A stretch of DNA of 64,000 nt, taken from NCBI GenBank assembly GCA_020002185.1, contig CM034536.1:13488511-13552510 (forward strand), written 5' to 3'. Shown here in pieces: positions 46,480 through 59,205 of the stretch (the stretch's first letter is position 1; each line of letters starts with the position of its first letter). The notes beneath the pieces are model-generated. The model was not told where the DNA came from and ran no database searches. It saw only the letters and a list, made by a program, of their open reading frames with translations. Position numbers and translations under genes: made by a program. The stretch comes from Paraescarpia echinospica. Lineage: Eukaryota; Annelida; Polychaeta; Sabellida; Siboglinidae.

Positions 46480-46640
46480 TTATGGCTATTCCTCATTCAT
46501 TAGGATAATGTTCTTAATGGTAGAATAAAGATATTGAAGGTATACTGCCTGCCAAGTTGCATTTAATAAGCCCAAATCATTATTTGCAATTTGAGTGTTT
46601 CATGGATAAAACATTTAAATTAAGCCGGAGTTATTTCCCT
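46480..46640. repeat. DR1 dispersed repeat copy
   Basis: ggataatgttcttaatggta, gaataaagatattgaaggta, tactgcctgccaagttgc and ttaataagcc appear in order. This copy is the clearest guide to the DR1 segment interrupted at 12060/13144. Confidence 0.6.
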
Positions 46641-47129
46641 GGTTAAAGCATTCGGAGGTAATTGTTTTTTTTTTTGTACTTAAGTGTCAGCGCATGTGGT
46701 GCCAATCCTTGAAATGCTCTGACAACTGGAGTCTTTCCAGGCGTAACCATGGTAACAGCGCTGGAATGTTGAGTGCACAATTTATGATTTATGAGCAGGA
46801 TTCATAGCAGTGACTGGCTCGTTGGCTGGCAGAGGGGCTGGTCCTCTCATTGATGCTGTTTCCACTGGCCCAATGACTGCCAGATATCCACACATTGAAC
46901 GAGTTTAGGATGCTTTGGCCCGTTAGTCATGTCATTGGTCACCCCGGAGGTGGCCCTAATAAAACCTACAGTTTCTGGGTTCAAGACAGGCGAAAATATG
47001 ATATCCTTTTAGTCAGTTTGTCTATTAAGAAGTAATTTTTTTAATATGCAAACCGCAACCGGAAGAGCTCGGGATAGTCCATTCCGTGAACAGTTTTAAA
47101 GCCTGTTTCGTTACTCAAAATCAACCCCG
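46641..47129. other. Non-coding, nothing recognised
   Basis: A T run lies at 46663-46674. No feature supported. Confidence 0.45.
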
Positions 47130-47370
47130 CGAGATAGGGGTAGTGAGTACGTTAGCAGGAGGTTTGCTGAATCTGTTGTAATTCGTCCCATTTGTGTCCC
47201 ATAATTGGTCATCCCCCCGCCTCAAACAGCAATTCCAGGAACTTGCGGTTAGCTCCTCCGCAACAACCGTCTTTACAATTTGGATGTTTTGTATATAATA
47301 TGAATATTTCGTTGTCATAACATTCCAATTGTAACTGATGGTTTGGCTTGATAAACACATTTTTATGGGG
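47130..47370. repeat. DR1-related dispersed repeat fragment
   Basis: aggtttgctgaatctgttgt, cgtcccatttg, attccaggaacttgcggtta and tttggatgttttgtatataa match, in order, blocks near 61030-61165 and 16678-16700. Confidence 0.45.
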
Positions 47371-49904
47371 GGGGGGGCTGTATACCACTTATATATAATA
47401 TGTCGTTTTTTCATTATTTCTAATGTGAGTTTTTTTACTTGGTACCATCTTCATTCCTGTTAGGTTTTAAAAGTAGGGATGGATTATGAAAAAAATGTAA
47501 CAATAGTTAAGGAAACTAGTTTCTGTTGGAAATTATGTTGGAATTGTTTCACCATTAATGCATAGGAAATACGTTAATGAATTTGAAATACTTTTAAGAC
47601 ATCCAGAATATTAAATGTTGACACTAACATTTTATGAAATCAACAAGTTTGTACATTTTCTTAATGGAACAGATTGCTGGACTTCTAATGCTTTATAGTT
47701 GTACAATAGATTTAGGTAATGTTTAATCTTACACAATTAAGTAACTAAATGAACATTATATTACGGTGAAAACTGACAGTTATCTTTAATGGATTGACCA
47801 TTAATCTGTTGCATCAGACAAGTAGGTTTTACGAGCATAAACATCTTTATTTTTTGCTGAGCTTCCTTGTGGGCCACGTAGTGTTGTCGCAGAGAAGCGT
47901 TATGATAATTCCACATTAACCAATGAGATACATTGAAACAGTCACATGGTCATCTACTTATGTGGTCTTTCACATTGCGTAAACATTTCAGCGAAAAACG
48001 TCAAAGATCTGGAAACATGTCACAAATCGTTGTGTTTTTACGATGTGGCCAATCCAAAGACATACAATCCCATACAGTGCCAAACGGACTGGTTGCTAAA
48101 GCCATGCCAAATAACTTAAATTAATTTGCTTGTAAACTGGCACAGTATTATTTGAAGTGCAGATGCATATCTATGCTCTCTGGCATTCATTGCCAGCACA
48201 AATTTGTAAAAGCTGTACCGTAATTAGTCTAATGAAGCAAGCCACATAAATACAAGACAAAAGGGTGATAACTAATATGCAACCCTTCATCTTGAGTAAA
48301 CCAACTTAGAACTTGAACAGTGTGGATGAGTTATAGAGGCCAGACACAGTGGGTCATGTTTCAGCAGTGGGAAATATAACACACAGCAGCAAATGATCCT
48401 TACAAAAACTTGTGACAGGAAGTGCTACTTCCTGTCTCCTGTCTTGGAGGGTGCAGCAGTGGGTTTTTCAGTGCAGTGTACTGAGTTGACACTTCAGCAC
48501 ACATCAAATAAAGCCAGATAACGTTTTGAAAAATATATACAGTGGAATGAAATCTTACGAGAGCACATCCTGTTGTTCAGCATTATTTTGGAAGACTGTT
48601 TATTGCTCTCCATCAAAATCAAGGCCTGGAATGAAACATTCAAATTGTAAAGGGCCGCCACAAGGGTAAAAATTACAAGTTCTTGGAATTGCCCTTTGAC
48701 GAAGGGTAAGCATCTTCTGATTCCCATTTATAATCAAGACCAGTGAAAACAGCAAGTGGGTCGAAGTACAGTAGATTCAGCAAACTGTTGTACATTTGTG
48801 TTGGCAATATGTCAGGGGTAGTCTTAATTAACACCATTACCATCCCCAACTTAAGAGGATGTTTCTGGGTAGGAGAAGAATAGACAGGGTCACTTTAAAC
48901 TTAGGTACGCGTTATTTATAGATGCAAGAAACTCTATAGTAGGAAGAAGAGATATATTACAGACTAGGAACAAGCTCGTGTGTTTGATAATGAACTGTCT
49001 GGCTAAGACCAGTTGGAGGATCTACACTGAGTCAGACAGCTGTTTGTAGAAGTACGATCTTAGAGATGGAAACAGCAGGTGATATGTACTGCTTGTTGCA
49101 GCAACCAGGGTACACACGGGGGAGAGCTTCCAGTAACAGTTATAGCTCACATATACAAACTGCAGGCTGATGGTTATATACTGAGCTGACTCTATTTCGT
49201 GCAACCCAATTTCCTGGAAACTCCTGGAATTTATAGGCTGCAGGCGGGCGGGAAAATGAGGCTACCTGATGCTACCTGTAAGACTGCGCATGGATGTATA
49301 TATCCTCAATAGATGTGGCCGGTGCACATACGTTAAGATTCAGCATTCTTCCATCCATGCAGGAGAGATGCCAAGTGGCTGTCGACGTCAGTGACAGTGG
49401 CAACGCATAGGTCAGTCTGTCACTGTTTACCTGATCAACAGGTATTCGGTTATTCCATGAGGGTTGGCGTGGCGAAATTTAGTTGCAGATATCTTACAGC
49501 AGACAACATAGATTTCGTCAATATATTTGTTTGTATGTGTGTGCTGTGAGACATCTCGGCCAGGACTGATTTAGATGTGTGTCGAGCCACCAGGTGGCAG
49601 GACAGTTGTCGCAGTCTTCGTTGAAAATTGCGCCGAGTCTTGGCATATTTGCTTTAGGGGTACTTTCAAAACGGTTCATTTCAAGAAAACCTGTACCATT
49701 TAAGCTCATCACTATCATTAAATAATTGTTTGCATATATATTCTTGAAATTACTACCTGTATAAGCTGGGATTGGAAATTAATTTTATTGTTCAAAATAA
49801 TAATAAATAAATAAAACTTCATTTTAACACCACCATATCCAGGGCTACTGCTGCCTTTTTATTACATATTTAGATTACACATTTCTAAAGACGTTTTGAG
49901 TCCT
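47371..49904. other. Non-coding, nothing recognised
   Basis: About 2.5 kb of AT-rich sequence. A fragment at about 48690-48800 (cttctgattcccatt, cagattcagcaaactgttgt) resembles other DR1-type copies. No coding exon could be supported. Confidence 0.45.
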
Positions 49905-50330
49905 TTGGCTGAAGGTCCAAGGGACTATTGCCATCACTCTGCGTCCGCCGTCCGCCATTAGCTGCCGTATCTCAGAAACCGTTCAGCAACTTTTTCTCTA
50001 ATTTTGCATAGACATATCTTAGGGCACTCCCATTATGCACGAGAAATCTGTATTTGGTTGAATCATTTTAAGGGCTTCCTAGGGCCTCCAAGGACCCCAA
50101 AACTGGTAAAAATTTAACATTTGGCCTATTTTTTCAAAAACTGTTCAGCAACTTTTTTTCAAATTTTACATAGATGTATCTTAGGGTGCTGCCACTATAT
50201 ACAAGAAATCTGTATTTGATTGAATCATTCTAAGGGGCCCCCAAAGTGCAAAAGTTTTACATTATGTAGTGATGTGGTTTTGAGAAGGGCCCTTGAGACC
50301 ACCCCAACAGTAGATTTTGTTTAATGTGCC
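49905..50330. repeat. Dispersed repeat with two about 161-bp internal copies
   Basis: cgttcagcaactttttctc (about 49980) and tgttcagcaactttttttc (about 50141) begin parallel copies, each continuing cataga, tatcttaggg, gaaatctgtatttg and gaatcatt. A third fragment, aatctgtatttgattgaatc, is at 50882-50901, wedged between other elements. Confidence 0.7.
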
Positions 50331-50339
50331 ACAAAGTCA

Positions 50340-50861
50340 ACACCATGACTAAACTCTGCAGCCTAGTGCTACTGTTCCATTGAGACCTTGACTAATCTTT
50401 AATTGATCACAGCGCCCAGGCAGAGCAGACACACTTGACCCCTGTTAGACTGAACAGTTGCCTAACACTTTTTATCTTCAAAACTATTGATTTTCTATAA
50501 TTGCAAGTTGTGTTTATTTTGATGTTCATTTAATTATTATAAAATGGTGTGACTGTGGTGTCTATTGGTTAAAGATGTATTGTCTGTAGAAACATGTAGG
50601 TGACAAACATAGAAAATTAATATTCTGTCATCTGTAGGTGACAAACATAGAAAATTAATATTCTGGACAACTATAGAGTGAAATATCCTACACTTTATTG
50701 ATATCAAATGCATTCTACTGTTCTGTTTACGCTTGCCATGCCTTGTGTTGACATGGTACTGTGTAAATCAATTGTATCAATATACACTAATAATTACAGA
50801 TTCACAATATAGTTGACACCTGAAACAACCAAATGTCAACCATTAGAAGAGTTGACATAGT
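50340..50861. mobile_element. Fragment related to the piggyBac-like element
   Basis: 50465-50850 matches 17277-17700 of the complete element: tcttcaaaactattgatttt, tctataattgcaagtt, gtgactgtggtgt, ctggacaactatagagtg, gacacctgaaacaacc. A 43-bp piece (aggtgacaaacatagaaaat and following) is tandemly duplicated at 50590-50670. No TTAA-flanked pair of ends remains. Confidence 0.65.
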
Positions 50862-50884
50862 TCCGCTATACACAAGCAAGAAAT

Positions 50885-51450
50885 CTGTATTTGATTGAAT
50901 CATTCTAGTGTCATCAGCATATAGTAGAACATACATTTTCTGCATCATCATCACTAAGGTTGTTGTAAATTTCACCAGCTGCAATGTCAAGTCCGTTATA
51001 ATTGTGACTAACAGTGTTCAAAATGATACAGGTAAATAGCAAATAACAAAGGACACAAGTTTTCTCCTTGCCATACCTATACATCACATGAGAAGAAGGC
51101 TGACACAGCCTGGCCCTGATTTATACATGATTTAGCATTTTTGTACATGTTGTATACAACTTTCAACACAATTCCATTAATACCGCATTAAATTATCTTA
51201 GACCACAGGGAGGACCGGTCTACTAAATGAAATGCTTTCTTATAATCGATGAAGGCACAGTAAAGCCTTTTGCGTCGAGACAAATACAAATCAACCAATA
51301 CCCCTATTTGAACACTGCCTGTTCTTCACCTATTACATTCGCTTTGTTTAGGTATGTGGTCAGTCTGATGTTCTGAACAATCACTAAGGATTAATGAACA
51401 CTTGTGCAGAATGTCACCCATTTGGCAGGTTTAATTGATCTATTCAGCAA
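50885..51450 (-). mobile_element. Non-LTR retrotransposon relic: reverse transcriptase fingers and palm
   Basis: Minus-strand translation, with frameshifts, gives in order RLTTYLNKANVIGEEQAVF, KRLYCAFIDYKKAFHLVDR (motif A region, 51225-51290), INGIVLKVVYNMYKNAKSCI, WQGENLCPLLFAIYL (decayed RQG..SPLLF), SDDDAE and VLLYADDT (catalytic box, about 50907-50940). A different, older lineage from the LINEs at 41.2 and 62.8 kb. Cut at YADDT by the repeat fragment at 50862-50908. Confidence 0.85.
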
Positions 51451-51549
51451 TGAGGACACTGCTTAGGCCTCACTCTGGACACTGTCACTCACAGTGTTGT
51501 GTATTGTCTTAGTTGGTGCATTGAGCTAATCTATTTGACCATGAATCAG

Positions 51550-51720
51550 TGGTGGCTCTGGTTGTGTATTACACCCAGCTGTGGAGCTAAGATTCTCTGC
51601 CTGCTATTGTTTGATGGAAACTGTGACTAACGTGTAATTGGTCACTGGCAGTAGCTTGTGTCAACAGACAGCATTAATCCACTAGACCCCTGTTAAACTG
51701 GACAGTTGCCTGTAGGTTTT
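51550..51720. repeat. Second copy of a segment at 50335-50460
   Basis: gtgactaacgtgtaattggt and agacccctgttaaactggac, cagttgcctg parallel tgactaatctttaattgatc and gacccctgttagactgaaca, gttgcct. At 51674 ttaatccactagacccc resembles a piggyBac-type end of the kind seen at 17181. Confidence 0.5.
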
Positions 51721-53518
51721 AAACTGTCAAACAGTGAGTCTACCTTTAACTCTCAAATAATCTGTCCTCTTAGTTTTACACATAAAGACATAATCTGGCA
51801 TAACTTGATAAGTCTTTGTAGCAGCACATTTGTACTTTCAGTGTATCATTGCAACATAACATACATGTTACATACTGTGTGCCACATTTGAATGTTGTGC
51901 ATGTAATATTTCCATGCAATCCATTTGTATATATAATGTAAAACTTCAACAGGCGTTTTCTTCATTTTCACTTTTTGATCCCTACCATGTTCAATGCTCC
52001 ATAACCTTGCCAATTTTTGTAGCAGTCATATTTTTTGAAACCGTGTAAAGCACCCTACCAAACCTTTACAAGGATGTAAGAAAACAATGTTACAATTTTT
52101 TCGACTTATCGCTCATTTGGTCAAAGGACTTCAGGGCCATTTGGCCCATTTTTATAAAATATGATGAAAGCATTTGCATGTGGGGTGGACATGACTGGTT
52201 GCCAAAACAAAACAAAACAATCCTCTGATGTAAATATATATATATACACTTCATCAAATTCAGGAAACTAAATCAATCCTGAGCTGTTGTACTTTAGTTG
52301 GTACTGCTTTATTGCACCATTAACTCTGGGTTGTCAGGGTAGAGCATTTATAACAGACAAATGCAGTCTGGATTAGTAGGCCAAGATTTGAAGGGAACTA
52401 GACCACATGCTGACTGCCAACCCTTTGAGCACTCTTCTAAATCATTGCATGTAGAAATAAATGTAGAGTAATAAATGACCAGGGCTGCATCTGGTGATTA
52501 CTCTACTCCACCAGTACCAGATGCTTTGGCCATGACTCATCCACAATTGATTTTCCAATTTCTTGCTGAAAAAACCTTGGGGTTTGAAGAATACTTGACT
52601 AATGTTTAGGGACAAAATATTTATAACTCAACATTTTGATATAATGTATGTATGCATGTGCGTGTGTGCGTGCATGTGTTTGTGCGTGCATGCATGCATG
52701 CATACATGTGTTTATGTGTGTATGCGTATACATTTAATGAATAAAAAATTTGACATCAATATTGATTGCAGTATGAGTGAATACGCTGACAATAAACTGT
52801 GGGTTTGACATGTTGTAATTTACCAGGTGGCTGACACCTGGGCAACCTTGACCTTTGACACTGACAGGAATCTAGTGCAACCCGCTACCCAGAAAGATTT
52901 TTGCAGAAACTCTAATGTTCAAAATGCAGACAGAATTATATCAACATGTAGTTATAGCATCTGCTCTCCGTGTATCTGTAAGTATTCAATGTAACTAGTG
53001 ATGCGTCTGGCCTATGATTGATCTGCAGATTTCTCCTTTGTTTGTGTGTGGATTGTTACCTCTTCATTTGTAACTGTGTGTCCATATTTATGTAATATTT
53101 TCGCCCACCTATGGAAGAACACACCGTAGGTAACGGTTATCAGCGTTACAGTGTTTTGATCTTAAACTCGTTCACAATAGTGCACTCTCTGGCTGGAGAA
53201 TTGCTCACTATTCAAATCACCCAGTGTTTCTAACTTTCTCTGACAGATGAACAGCATCTTGGGGATGTAAATCACTCTAAATAGCTACCTCTGTGTTAAA
53301 TGGTGGACATGACCACCTGGGGTAGAGATACAACCATATATACAGCCCCAGATTGGTTATATTAATGCGCACTGATCTTGGACTTCAAGTTTAACGTAAT
53401 GCGGGAATCTATCTACACATCTGTAAGGTCAGAATGTGTTAACAGATACGATGTACCCAGCTGATGTCCTTGATCAGTTTTATAGTGGACACTATCTCTG
53501 TCTCCACTGACAGTTACT
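51721..53518. other. Non-coding with a GT/ATGC-rich microsatellite
   Basis: 52645-52732 is an alternating purine-pyrimidine tract (tgtgcgtgcatgcatgcatg). The rest shows no supported feature. Confidence 0.5.
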
Positions 53519-53731
53519 ACGGGGTGCGGTGACTAGAACACTGAACTTGTAATCGAGAGAACCTGGATTAAAATCCTTAGGCTGTCATTTTGAAGCTTGG
53601 GCACTTTCGTTTACTTGTGTTGCTTCAGTTCACTCAGTTGTATAAATGACTATCTTTCTATAAGACAGTGCTCTATACTATTTGAACGAGTATACTTCGC
53701 GTAGTGAGTGCAGCATGGCTGAAATCATACA
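53519..53731 (+). mobile_element. 3'-truncated SINE copy
   Basis: The head ggggtgcggtgactagaaca with B-box remnant GGATTAAAATCC is followed by gaagcttgggcactttcgtt, gttgcttcagttcactcagt, and gcatggctgaaatca. The 3' half is missing or unrecognisable. Confidence 0.72.
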
Positions 53732-54288
53732 AGGTACCCAGAATCGTTTTTTGGTAATACAATATCTGTTCATGTAAAGACAAATGTGCATCATTTTCCC
53801 CTCAGAAAATTAGTGTTCGTGTCCATTTTGACAATTATTGTGATAGTTTAGGTGTTTCTTTGTGGTGAATTAGTCTTCTGTCATTGTCTTGGAGTAGACG
53901 TGAGACATGCAGTGCGTTAGGTAACCACACTGATATGAATCTGCAGGTGTTTTGTATTTTAAGACAATTCCGTAGCAAGTTTGATGATAATATTATTATC
54001 ATCAATGATTGATGACATGTCATCAAATAGTACTGCTGTATATCTGAGTCTTAAGATACTGCGTTGCACTGCGATGCTGTGTGCCGAGAATACACACACA
54101 CCGATGACACTGTGCAATTTCAGCTGTGCACATGAACACACTGTAGCCAGCAATGCCCAAGGGCTGTGCTGCTAATGAAGTTTGTCTGGTGGGGACAGGC
54201 TTAAGCCTAATGAATAATACACTGTGCTGCCAGCCAAGTCATCTGCTGTAGTGCTAGCAGCAGCTGTAGTGGCAGGGATACTGCTGCC
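53732..54288. other. Non-coding, nothing recognised
   Basis: A short inverted match occurs at 53984-54010 (gataatattattatc). No gene supported. Confidence 0.45.
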
Positions 54289-55021
<733 letters not shown>

Positions 55022-55443
55022 TGGGAGGGTGATGAGGAAGGAGGGAGGGAGGTTGGGAAATTGGTGGATAGGAGAGAGGGTTGGTGAATGCTGATAGCAG
55101 GGAGTGTTGGCGGGTAGGAGGTAGGGTCGGCGGGTAGGAGGGAGGGTCGGTGGGTAGGAGGAAGGGTCTGCAAGTAGGAGGGAGGGTCGGCGGGTAGGAG
55201 GGAGGGTCGGCGGGTAGGAGGGAGGGTCGGCGGGTAGGAGGGAGGGTCGGCGAATAGGAGGGAGGGTCGACGGACAGGAGGGAGGGTGGGAGGATAGGAG
55301 GGAGGGTTGGTGGATAGGAGGGAGGGTGGGTGGATATGAGGGAGGGTTCGTGGATAGGAGGGAGGGTGGGTGGATAGGGGGGAGGGTGGGTGGATAGGAG
55401 GGAGGCTTGGTGGATAGGAGGGAGGCTTGGTGGATAGGAGGGG
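55022..55443. repeat. 20-bp G-rich minisatellite, about 17 copies
   Basis: The unit ggtcggcgggtaggagggag repeats from about 55104. cggcgg/cggtgg/tggtgg are the main variants. Preceded by a g/a-rich edge. Confidence 0.93.
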
Positions 55444-55944
55444 GCAGTAGACATTTGGCTGGTCAATAGACCATTGACTGGCTATTTGGATGGTCAATGA
55501 CCGTTTGGATGGTTAGTGGCCATTTCGATGGTCGCTGGTCACTGAATCACCATTAGATAGCTGTTGTCGTAAACTTAAATAGATAGAATAATAAATATCC
55601 TGATTAGTGGCTTCAGTGCAAGTCTGTAAATAATCTAAGAGGCAGATGATCAGTAGTTACTGTTTTCAGCTTAAAAATGACCCAGTGTCTAGTTTAATCC
55701 AGATTATCGAAGCATGTGGATCAGTGTCTCTACTATTTGAATGTTTGTGTGTAATAACAATTTAAATGTTTCATGGGCACAACGATTAAACTGCATGTAA
55801 TGTGTTAGGCGTACTAAACATAATTTATTCCATCATTAAGAGCAGGCTACTAAACGAGGAACAGCCAAGGTAGTTTTAAAACATAGTGAAGTGTGCTAGA
55901 CAATTGCTGCAAGACTATTATAATGTAATCACCACCAGGTAAAC
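55444..55944. other. Non-coding with short degenerate repeats
   Basis: Irregular tggatggtcaatgacc-type units lie at 55455-55540. A DR1-like block (gtttcatgggcacaacgat, tactaaacataatttattcc, cattaagagc) lies at 55735-55865. Confidence 0.5.
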
Positions 55945-56595
55945 TTGGGCTACGGAGTTGGTGGAGTGAATGGTCTTGGCTTGCGTCCACATGCCATCTA
56001 CCGACTGCCCGGCCTGCATGGATGCTCATAATAGAGACGGTGGAGTGAAGCATGCGAATCTAGCCCTTAGTATGGACCCATATGCTCATGGCTAGTTCAC
56101 GTTTTCTTCCTTGCTCACATGCCATCTACCGACTGCCCGGCCTGCATGGATGTAATGTATGCATCTACCGACTGCCCGGCCTGCATGGATGCACATAATA
56201 GAGTTGGCGGAGTGAATGGTCTTGGCTTGCATCCATATGCCATCTACCGACTGCCCGGCCTGCATGGATGCTCATAATATAGTTGGTGGAGTGAATGGTC
56301 TTGGCTTGCGTCCACATGCCGTCTACCGACTGCCCGGCCTGCATGGATGCTCATAATAGAGTTGGTGGAGTGAATGGTCTTGGCTTGCGTCCACATGCCA
56401 TCTACCGACTGCCCGGCCTGCATGGATGCACATGGTCTTGGCTTGCGCATGCAACCTGCATGATGCACGCATGCTCCACATGCCTTGCCCGGCCTGCATG
56501 GATGCTCATAATAGAGTTGGTGGAGTGAATGGTCTTGGCATGCATCCACATGCCATCTACCGACTGCCCGGCCTGCATGGATGCTCATAAAGAAG
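55945..56595. repeat. 79-bp irregular minisatellite, 6-8 copies
   Basis: The unit gttggtggagtgaatggtct, tggcttgcgtccacatgcca, tctaccgactgcccggcctg, catggatgctcataataga repeats (e.g. 56281 and 56360). Several units are truncated or rearranged (56090-56180 and 56420-56510). The minus-strand frame 56244-56588 is incidental. Confidence 0.92.
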
Positions 56596-56885
56596 TGAAT
56601 GTGGCATTACATGCATCTGATGGCAGATGAAGCTATGGCCAATTGTCATCTTAGGTCAGTGGTTGCTGGCTGTCATTGTTCTATGATACGGTGAAACTTT
56701 GTCTACTGCTAGAGGTACATTGCGGTGTGTGAGATTTCTGGGACTGCTGCTAGTGTCACTGTTGTTAGTCCTGCCTGTAAGATTTCAGGGAGACATAACA
56801 GTGTGTGGTGTTCTGTCATTGTCGATACATGATCCTTTCTGCCAACCTTGTGACTCAATGTTCTGTCGCTGACAGTGTGAAGACT

Positions 56886-59205
56886 CCATCTGCTGCGATG
56901 AGTGATCCATGCCAACCTTGACTGTTGAATCCATCATTGACAGTGCAATGACACTGATCTCACTGCCAACCTTGACTGTTGCAATCTCACTCAATTGACT
57001 GCTGACAGTGATCTCAATGCCAACCTTGACTGTTGATCCTGATCGACGCTGACAGTGCCAACCTTGACTGTTGAATCTTGATTGTTGAATATCTGACAGT
57101 GATCTCAATGCCAACCTTGACTGTTGAATCCATCATTGACGATCTCTGCCAACCTTGACTGTTGATCTCACATGCTTGACAACCTTGACTGTTGAATCCA
57201 TCATTGACGCTGACTGCCAACCTTGTGATGCTGAATCTCAATCATTGTTGACAGTGATCTGAATGCCAACCTTGACTGTTGAATCCATCATTGCTGACAG
57301 TGATCTCACTGCCAACCTTGACTGTTGAATCCATCATTGACGCTGACAGTGATCTCAATGCCAACCTTGACTGTTGAATCCATCATTGACGCTGACAGTG
57401 ATCTCAATGCCAACCTTGACTGTTGAATCCATCATTGACGCTGACAGTGATCTCAATGCCAACCTTGACTGTTGAATCCATCATTGATGCTGACAGTGAT
57501 CTCAATGCCAACCTTGACTGTTGAATCCATCATTGACGCTGACAGTGATCTCAATGCCAACCTTGACTGTTGAATCCATCATTGATGCTGACAGTGATCT
57601 CAATGCCAACCTTGACTGTTGAATCCATCATTGATGCTGACAGTGATCTCAATGCCAACCTTGACTGTTGAATCCATCATTGATGCTGACAGTGATCTCA
57701 ATGCCAACCTTGACTGTTGAATCCATCATTGACGCTGACAGTGATCTCAATGCCAACCTTGACTGTTGAATCCATCATTGATGCTGACAGTGATCTCAAT
57801 GCCAACCTTGACTGTTGAATCCATCATTGACGCTGACAGTGATCTCACTGCCAACCTTGACTGTTGAATCCATCATTGACGCTGACAGTGATCTCAATGC
57901 CAACCTTGACTGTTGAATCCATCATTGATGCTGACAGTGATCTCAATGCCAACCTTGACTGTTGAATCCATCATTGACGCTGACAGTGATCTCAATGCCA
58001 ACCTTGACTGTTGAATCCATCATTGATGCTGACAGTGATCTCACTGCCAACCTTGACTGTTGAATCCATCATTGATGCTGACAGTGATCTCACTGCCAAC
58101 CTTGACTGTTGAATCCATCATTGACGCTGACAGTGATCTCAATGCCAACCTTGACTGTTGAATCCATCATTGATGCTGACAGTGATCTCAATGCCAACCT
58201 TGACTGTTGAATCCATCATTGACGCTGACAGTGATCTCAATGCCAACCTTGACTGTTGAATCCATCATTGACGCTGACAGTGATCTCACTGCCAACCTTG
58301 ACTGTTGAATCCATCATTGACGCTGACAGTGATCTCACTGCCAACCTTGACTGTTGAATCCATCATTGATGCTGACAGTGATCTCACTGCCAACCTTGAC
58401 TGTTGAATCCATCATTGATGCTGACAGTGATCTCACTGCCAACCTTGACTGTTGAATCCATGATTGACTTTGACAGTGATCTCATGCCAACCTTGACTGT
58501 TGAATCCATGATTGACTGACAGTGATCTCACTGCCAACCTTGACTGTTGAATCCATCATTGACGCTGACAGTGATCTCACTGCCAACCTTGACTGTTGAA
58601 TCCATCATTGACGCTGACAGTGATCTCAATGCCAACCTTGACTGTTGAATCCATCATTGACGCTGACAGTGATCTCAATGCCAACCTTGACTGTTGAATC
58701 CATCATTGATGCTGACAGTGATCTCAATGCCAACCTTGACTGTTGAATCCATCATTGACGCTGACAGTGATCTCACTGCCAACCTTGACTGTTGAATCCA
58801 TCATTGACGCTGACAGTGATCTCAATGCCAACCTTGACTGTTGAATCCATCATTGACGCTGACAGTGATCTCAATGCCAACCTTGACTGTTGAATCCATC
58901 ATTGATGCTGACAGTGATCTCAATGCCAACCTTGACTGTTGAATCCATCATTGATGCTGACAGTGATCTCAATGCCAACCTTGACTGTTGAATCCATCAT
59001 TGATGCTGACAGTGATCTCAATGCCAACCTTGACTGTTGAATCCATCATTGATGCTGACAGTGATCTCAATGCCAACCTTGACTGTTGAATCCATCATTG
59101 ACGCTGACAGTGATCTCAATGCCAACCTTGACTGTTGAATCCATCATTGATGCTGACAGTGATCTCAATGCCAACCTTGGCTGTTGAATCCATCATTGTG
59201 TTTTA
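56886..59205. repeat. 49-bp minisatellite, about 45 copies
   Basis: The unit gctgacagtgatctcaatgc plus caaccttgactgttgaatcc plus atcattgac is regular from about 57290. The left edge (56886-57290) has partial and shuffled units. Main variants are gacgct/gatgct and tcaatg/tcactg. Confidence 0.97.

Noticed and set aside
49340..49420. Possible first exon starting ATGCAGGAGAG
   Set aside because: It reaches a TAG stop immediately before the only candidate donor.
56244..57241. Minus-strand ORFs of 68-114 codons
   Set aside because: They lie in the 79-bp and 49-bp arrays or their edges and repeat with the units.
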